A stretch of DNA of 53,530 bases, taken from assembly GCF_014836845.1 (NCBI RefSeq), contig NZ_JACSQA010000025.1:1-53530 (forward strand), read 5' to 3'. A program made the translations under genes and the position numbers. This DNA is from Ureibacillus galli. Lineage in GTDB: Bacteria > Bacillota > Bacilli > Bacillales_A > Planococcaceae. The notes beneath the pieces were generated by a model. It worked only from the letters and a program-made list of their open reading frames with translations. It was not told the DNA's origin and made no database searches. The stretch's first letter is position 1, and each line of letters begins with the position of its first letter. This document shows positions 49,951 to 53,530 of the stretch, in pieces.

Positions 49951-50077
49951 GAAAAATCTGCTTGTTTATACGAGAATGTAAGAAGAACAAATAGGTTAAC
50001 AGTGGTCATAATATTGATAATCATTGTTAACATCAGTTTGTCTTCGTACAATTCTTAGAAAACGAGCAGATTTTCTT
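49951..50077. repeat. Long imperfect palindrome between the CBS gene and metI
   Basis: About 127 bases fold as nested inverted repeats: outer AAAATCTGCTTGTTT against AAACGAGCAGATTTT, middle AAGAAGAACAAA against TTTGTCTTCGTAC, inner GTTAACA (49995-50001) against TGTTAAC (50025-50031). It probably works as a bidirectional terminator, but it is far larger than the other terminators here and could be a MITE-like relic or a structured RNA. Confidence 0.6.
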
Positions 50078-50086
50078 TATTCATTA

Positions 50087-51193
50087 TTAAAATTCTTTTC
50101 TCAATTGGTCAAATACTTGTTTTAAATCAGCAATAATATCCTCTGCTTCTTCAACACCAACAGAGAAGCGTAATAAGCGATCATCTACCCCACGAGCAAC
50201 CCGCTCTTCATAAGGGATATCCGCATGGGTTTGAGTTGCTGGGTAAGTAATAAAACTTTCAACGCCTCCAAGACTTTCAGCAAAAGTGATTAATTGAATT
50301 TTTTGGAGGAAAGGATCTACCATTTCTGGTTTTTGAACTCTGAAAGATAACATACCACCTTTACCCGTATATAATACATCGCTTACTAAAGGTTCAGATT
50401 CTAAATAAGCAGCTACTTTTTTCCCATTTAAATCATGCTGTTTTAAACGCAAGTGCATTGTTTTTAAGCCACGAATAACTAGCCAACTGTCCATAGGAGA
50501 AAGTACTAACCCCATTCCATTATGGGCAAAAGCTAATTTTTCACATAAATTCTCTCCCTTGGCAACGACTAACCCTGCCAAAACATCATTATGACCCGCA
50601 ATATATTTTGTTGCACTATGTAATACAATATCTGCTCCATGTTCTATCGGACGCTGGAAGTATGGTGTATAAAACGTATTATCTACGATGAATAATAAAT
50701 TATGCTTTTTACAAATAACAGCAAATTGATCAAGGTCAAATTCAATCATCAGAGGATTCGTCGGTGTTTCAAGGAAAATAGCCTTCGTATTCTCATTAAC
50801 GAGTCCTTCGATATCTTCTATTGATGTAAAATAGACAGGGTTTATATTATACGTTTCACTAAAAGTTTTTAATAAACGGTATGTCCCACCGTAAATATCA
50901 TCGGGTAAGATAATTTCATCGCCAGGTTTAAATAAAGAAAGAACTAACTGAACCGCTGCCATACCAGAACTACAAGCAAATCCAGCATCACCATTTTCTA
51001 ATTCGGCAATTCCTTTTTCTAAAATTTCACGAGTTGGATTTTTAGTTCTAGTGTAATCATATCCAGTAGATTGTCCGATTCCATTATGTTTATAGGCCGT
51101 TGACATATAAATTGGTGGATTAACCGCACCCGTTTTGGCATCACTTAAATTTCCTAATTGAACAAGTTTCGTTTCGATTGAACGATTTGTCAC
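50087..51193 (-). CDS. metI: Cystathionine gamma-synthase/O-acetylhomoserine thiolyase MetI
   Basis: PLP enzyme that joins O-acetylhomoserine with cysteine (or sulfide) on the way to methionine. 368 residues from GTG 51193, whose ribosome site is GAAAGAAGTGAG; the longer frame to 51217 has none. Motifs: ETKLVQLGNLSDAKTGAVNPPIYMSTAYKH, GYDYTRTKNPTRE, CSSGMAAVQ, LPDDIYGGTYRLL, VDNTFYTPYFQRP, HSATKYIAGHNDVLAGL with the PLP lysine, and LGGVESFITYPATQTHADIP. It matches B. subtilis MetI closely. In B. subtilis metIC is under an S-box riboswitch; none is recognisable here and metC does not follow. Confidence 0.94.
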   Translation of the reverse strand: MTNRSIETKLVQLGNLSDAKTGAVNPPIYMSTAYKHNGIGQSTGYDYTRTKNPTREILEKGIAELENGDAGFACSSGMAAVQLVLSLFKPGDEIILPDDIYGGTYRLLKTFSETYNINPVYFTSIEDIEGLVNENTKAIFLETPTNPLMIEFDLDQFAVICKKHNLLFIVDNTFYTPYFQRPIEHGADIVLHSATKYIAGHNDVLAGLVVAKGENLCEKLAFAHNGMGLVLSPMDSWLVIRGLKTMHLRLKQHDLNGKKVAAYLESEPLVSDVLYTGKGGMLSFRVQKPEMVDPFLQKIQLITFAESLGGVESFITYPATQTHADIPYEERVARGVDDRLLRFSVGVEEAEDIIADLKQVFDQLRKEF

Positions 51194-51353
51194 TATACTC
51201 ACTTCTTTCTCTTTCAAAGTTGTCTCATTTTACGAAACATTGGGAATGAATCGATTATTAATTCAATTTATCACGATAAATTAGTGAAAACAACACTCTC
51301 TTAATGAAAATTCATATTTACAAGAAAAAATGATGAAAAAAAGTATAAAGAAA

Positions 51354-51383
51354 AAGTATTTAACCAATAATAGTTAAATACTT
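51354..51383 (-). terminator. Terminator of mscL
   Basis: AAGTATTTAAC pairs with GTTAAATACTT; read on the minus strand a TTTTTCTTT tract follows. Eight bases from the mscL stop. Confidence 0.8.
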
Positions 51384-51390
51384 GTCATCA

Positions 51391-51780
51391 TTATTGTTTA
51401 TTTTTTAATAAATCACGGATTTCCATTAGTAACTCTTCTTTCGCATCAACTTCTGGGGCTGATGGTACTTCTGCTAGTTCCTCTTTCTTTTTACGATTTA
51501 ATTTCGATAATACTCGTAATGCCATAAAAATAGAAAATGCAATAATAATAAAGTCAATAATAGACTGAATAAATACACCAAGCTTAATTTGTGCATCACC
51601 TATACCGAAAATTAGACTATCCGTTAAATTTATACCACCCGTAATGATTCCAATGATCGGGGTAATGATATTTTCTACTAATGATGAAACGATTTTACCG
51701 AAAGCTCCACCAATAACGACACCAATAGCTAAATCGATAATATTACCTTTCATTGCGAATTCTTTAAATTCTTTCCACAT
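51391..51780 (-). CDS. mscL: Large-conductance mechanosensitive channel MscL
   Basis: A homopentameric channel that opens under membrane tension to release solutes during hypo-osmotic shock. 129 residues from ATG 51780 (AAGGAGTGG before it): N-terminal [35 protein letters not shown] (gate helix), the loop [12 protein letters not shown]2 [24 protein letters not shown], and the acidic C-terminal helix ending [14 protein letters not shown]. All as in the family. Confidence 0.95.
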   Translation of the reverse strand: MWKEFKEFAMKGNIIDLAIGVVIGGAFGKIVSSLVENIITPIIGIITGGINLTDSLIFGIGDAQIKLGVFIQSIIDFIIIAFSIFMALRVLSKLNRKKKEELAEVPSAPEVDAKEELLMEIRDLLKNKQ

Positions 51781-51912
51781 TTTATTCCACTCCTTGTTGT
51801 ATAATACATAATTAGTATAGAAAGCTATATTATATAAAGCTATCTTTTCATGCAATATTTCAAATGAATTACATCAAATTAATAGTTTTGTATTAAAAAA
51901 AATATAAAGGAT

Positions 51913-52614
51913 GTGGCTAAAGTGGCAAATAAAACTTTTAAAAAGAAGCAAAAAAAACCATTTATTAGCCCTGCTAAAAAATTATTTCTTATTATTTTAT
52001 TACTTCCGGTTTCCGTGACAGTTTATTTTGGTGTTTTTTTAGTTTGGGATAATTTAAATATTTCCACTCTCTTTCAAAGAGAAAAAGCGATTAATATTCA
52101 GGACCATTTTGATATTGAAATACCAGAAGAGTATATCCCTATTTACATTTCAGCAGGAGAAGCCTATGAAGTACCGTGGACATTACTAGCTGCACATCAT
52201 CGTGTAGAAACAAGATTTTCAACAATGGAGCAATTAATATCCCCAGCTGGAGCAGAAGGGCATATGCAATTTATGCCATGTACATTTGTCGGTTGGAATC
52301 ATCCGACATGCAGTGGATTAGGCGAAGGGGAAATTCCTTCTGATGAAAAAACGAACCCCAAAATAATTGAAAAATACGGTGGATACGGGGTAGATGCAAA
52401 TGGTGACGGTGTTGCAGACCCTTATGATATTGAAGACGCAATTTACAGTGCTGCAAATTATTTATCGAAATCTGGCGCTTCGGACGGGAAATTAAGAGAA
52501 GCGATTTTTAATTATAACCATAGTGAGGAATATGTAGAAGATATATTATATTATTTTCATCTATATGAAGAAGTTGGCGAGGAACTAGTACAATTAAGTT
52601 TTAATCATTCATAA
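51913..52614 (+). CDS. Lytic-transglycosylase-like membrane protein (SLT fold)
   Basis: A 233-residue (or slightly shorter) cell-wall hydrolase-like protein: a basic N terminus, one membrane anchor (KLFLIILLLPVSVTVYFGVF, about residues 25-44), then a lysozyme-like SLT domain (about 75-220). The domain shows WTLLAAHHRVETRFS with the presumed catalytic glutamate, SPAGAEGHMQFMP (the G-x-M-Q-x-x-P motif) and YGVDANGDGVADPYDIEDAIYSAANYL, found in Firmicute SLT proteins of the CwlT/YddH kind. The start may be GTG 51913 or GTG 51922; AAAGG at 51906-51910 fits the second better. It faces away from mscL. Confidence 0.83.
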   Translation: MAKVANKTFKKKQKKPFISPAKKLFLIILLLPVSVTVYFGVFLVWDNLNISTLFQREKAINIQDHFDIEIPEEYIPIYISAGEAYEVPWTLLAAHHRVETRFSTMEQLISPAGAEGHMQFMPCTFVGWNHPTCSGLGEGEIPSDEKTNPKIIEKYGGYGVDANGDGVADPYDIEDAIYSAANYLSKSGASDGKLREAIFNYNHSEEYVEDILYYFHLYEEVGEELVQLSFNHS

Positions 52615-52625
52615 AACTTACCAAT

Positions 52626-52716
52626 ACAAAAAGACGAAAGACCCAACTTTCGTCAATAATTAGTACTAAATAATAATGTGCTAATACTAAGGTTGGGTTC
52701 TTTCGTCTTTATTTGT
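52626..52716. repeat. Large inverted repeat with two alternative pairings
   Basis: GACGAAAG (52633-52640) can pair with CTTTCGTC at 52647-52654, forming a small hairpin, or with an identical CTTTCGTC at 52700-52707, forming a long stem that includes GACGAAAGA-CCCAAC against GTTGGGTTCTTTCGTC and ACAAA against TTTGT. It lies between convergent genes and presumably terminates both. Confidence 0.65.
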
Positions 52717-52771
52717 AATGAACCTTTTTTTACTTTTCACACGCTATTCAGTTTGAACTTGAATAAACTTT

Positions 52772-53029
52772 TTAAGTTGCTTTTCTCATCGATCTCATAA
52801 TGAGACTTACAATAAAGATTAATACGATTGCACCGATTAATGCAGGGAAAACGTAGAAATCAGATACTTGCCATCCCCAGTTTCCTAATACAGCACTACC
52901 TATCCAAGAACCAATGATACCGGCAACAATATTTCCGATAATACCTCCAGGCACATCTCTACCGATAATGACTCCTGCAAGCCAGCCAAGTACTCCGCCA
53001 ATAACTAAATACCAAATGAAACTCATCAT
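52772..53029 (-). CDS. GlsB/YeaQ/YmgE-family stress membrane protein
   Basis: An 85-residue protein with three hydrophobic segments: FIWYLVIGGVLGWLAGVIIG, GGIIGNIVAGIIGSWIGSAVLG and FYVFPALIGAIVLIFIVSLI. The glycine-zipper pattern G-x3-G with DVPGGIIGNI is the transglycosylase-associated (YeaQ/YmgE/GlsB) family, linked to general stress. Adjacent ATGs at 53029 and 53026 follow AAAGGAGTTGACT. A sigma-B-like promoter lies upstream. Confidence 0.9.
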   Translation of the reverse strand: MMSFIWYLVIGGVLGWLAGVIIGRDVPGGIIGNIVAGIIGSWIGSAVLGNWGWQVSDFYVFPALIGAIVLIFIVSLIMRSMRKAT

Positions 53030-53072
53030 AATTTAGTCAACTCCTTTTATTTATTAAAGCGTGTACTTACCT

Positions 53073-53097
53073 ATAACCGATTATTTAAAAATTAAAC
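53073..53097 (-). promoter_or_regulatory. Sigma-B-type promoter of the GlsB-like gene
   Basis: On the minus strand GTTTAA (53092-53097) is followed after 13 bases by GGTTAT (53073-53078); the general-stress consensus is GTTTAA, 12-15 bases, GGGTAT. One mismatch. It sits 44 bases before the start codon and suits the stress role of the gene family. Confidence 0.65.
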
Positions 53098-53290
53098 ATA
53101 AGTTATAAAATTTCATACTAGGTAATACAGCTCTTTAGTAAGTAATATGCTCAATTTTAAGTAAACAAATGCATAAATAACGTGTAATTTAATTTAATCC
53201 ATTAAATAGAAATATTTTATTGAATGAATTTTCAAAATACGTTCACAAAATATTCAAAAAATTTTGCATTTTTTAAAAGGGGGGAGTATA
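53098..53290. other. Intergenic region upstream of the last small ORF
   Basis: About 190 very AT-rich bases without a gene. A strong ribosome site, AAAAGGGGGGAG (about 53276-53286), is followed by TTG 53292 and an eight-codon frame ending at 53315; this may be a leader for the next ORF. Confidence 0.4.
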
Positions 53291-53332
53291 ATTGCAAAAA
53301 AGAAATAAAAATTAAAAAATGAGGTGTTTAGT

Positions 53333-53440
53333 ATGGATATGAAAATGATGAAAAAGTTAAATCGACGTGGAATTCTTTTGGCCTTTTTGCACAGTGTCAT
53401 CCTATTAAACCTCTCTTGGGATTTATTCCTCATAAAGTAA
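53333..53440 (+). CDS. Small single-span membrane protein, unknown
   Basis: A 35-residue frame: basic start MDMKMMKKLNRRG, then a hydrophobic stretch ILLAFLHSVILLNLSWDLFL. GAGGTG lies eight bases before the ATG. A terminator follows. I do not recognise it, but ribosome site, composition and terminator together make it a likely real gene. Confidence 0.55.
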   Translation: MDMKMMKKLNRRGILLAFLHSVILLNLSWDLFLIK

Positions 53441-53490
53441 TTGTTTCATAGTTAAAGAGGCTGGGACATAACTAGCTTCAAATAGTGAGA

Positions 53491-53530
53491 AAGGTGAATT
53501 TGAGGAAACTCAAATTCACCTTTTTCTTTT
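53491..53530 (+). terminator. Terminator at the right edge
   Basis: AAGGTGAATTTGAG pairs with CTCAAATTCACCTT around GAAA, then TTTCTTTT. Just before it (53456-53472) is AGAGGCTGGGACATAAC, a short sequence often seen ahead of terminators in Firmicutes. Confidence 0.85.

Noticed and set aside
51218-51353. SAM (S-box) riboswitch upstream of metI
   Set aside because: Expected because B. subtilis metIC has one, but the conserved S-box sequence elements and a terminator are not present in the leader.
1-53530. CRISPR arrays, tRNA or rRNA genes, prophage genes
   Set aside because: No regularly spaced repeats, no cloverleaf with GTTCRA-type T-arm and CCA-side acceptor, and no phage structural gene was seen.

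Overview
The window looks like chromosomal DNA of a low-GC, spore-forming member of the Bacillaceae/Planococcaceae (Lysinibacillus or Rummeliibacillus type; this placement is inference). The grounds are AT-rich codon use, strong AGGAGG-type ribosome sites with many TTG and GTG starts, spore genes (tlp, two YjcZ-type peptides, cotD, a ger operon), candidate sigma-G, sigma-K and sigma-B promoters, a T-box and a TPP riboswitch, and Bacillus-like gene blocks (ydgJ-ydgI-like, yhaQ-yhaP-like, bmrC-bmrD-like, ccdA-yneI-yneJ-yneK).

Layout. 1-10.2 kb: housekeeping and orphan genes: purU, an EcsC-family protein, a stand-alone PD-(D/E)XK-like protein, an RNase H-fold protein, an acetate/succinate CoA-transferase, a GNAT, an MBL-fold protein, a Tet(M)-like ribosomal-protection GTPase preceded by a 14-codon overlapping leader ORF, tlp, and a YitT-family protein without its usual C-terminal domain. 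10.376-20.231 kb: a complete Tn3-family transposon with 38-bp terminal inverted repeats (one mismatch), a 5-bp TTATA target duplication, tnpR and tnpA. It carries a spore germinant-receptor operon (gerA-gerB-gerC order) behind a sigma-G-type promoter, and a decayed IS110-family transposase gene. 20.3-23.2 kb: MarR regulator with a palindromic operator, nitroreductase, thioredoxin-reductase-like flavoprotein, GNAT. 23.3-25.7 kb: TPP riboswitch and thiM-thiD-thiE. 25.7-31.7 kb: phosphotransferase, MBL protein, coiled-coil protein, T-box-controlled short-type proS, serC. 32-38 kb: two YjcZ peptides with sigma-K-like promoters, a large DUF2339-like membrane protein, an atypical SDR, a TelA-family protein, cotD. 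38.4-45.4 kb: ABC exporters (YhaQP-like, BmrCD-like) and RarD. 45.6-53.5 kb: ccdA-yneI-ccdC, yneK, a DUF1659/DUF2922/YvrJ trio, sco, a CBS-pair protein, metI, mscL, a lytic-transglycosylase-like protein, a GlsB-type stress protein and a small membrane ORF.

The most notable system is the transposon. It moves a complete three-subunit germinant receptor with its own forespore promoter, so its transfer could change what a recipient's spores germinate in response to. Related Tn1546-like elements that carry the spoVA2mob spore heat-resistance operon are known in the Bacillus subtilis group; a ger cargo fits the idea of transposons that trade spore traits. Both ends also carry a hairpin just inside the terminal repeat whose two copies differ by base-pair-preserving changes.

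Limits: everything here is read from sequence by eye. Family names rest on recognised motifs and overall similarity from memory, not on searches; promoters, operators and RNA structures are predictions.
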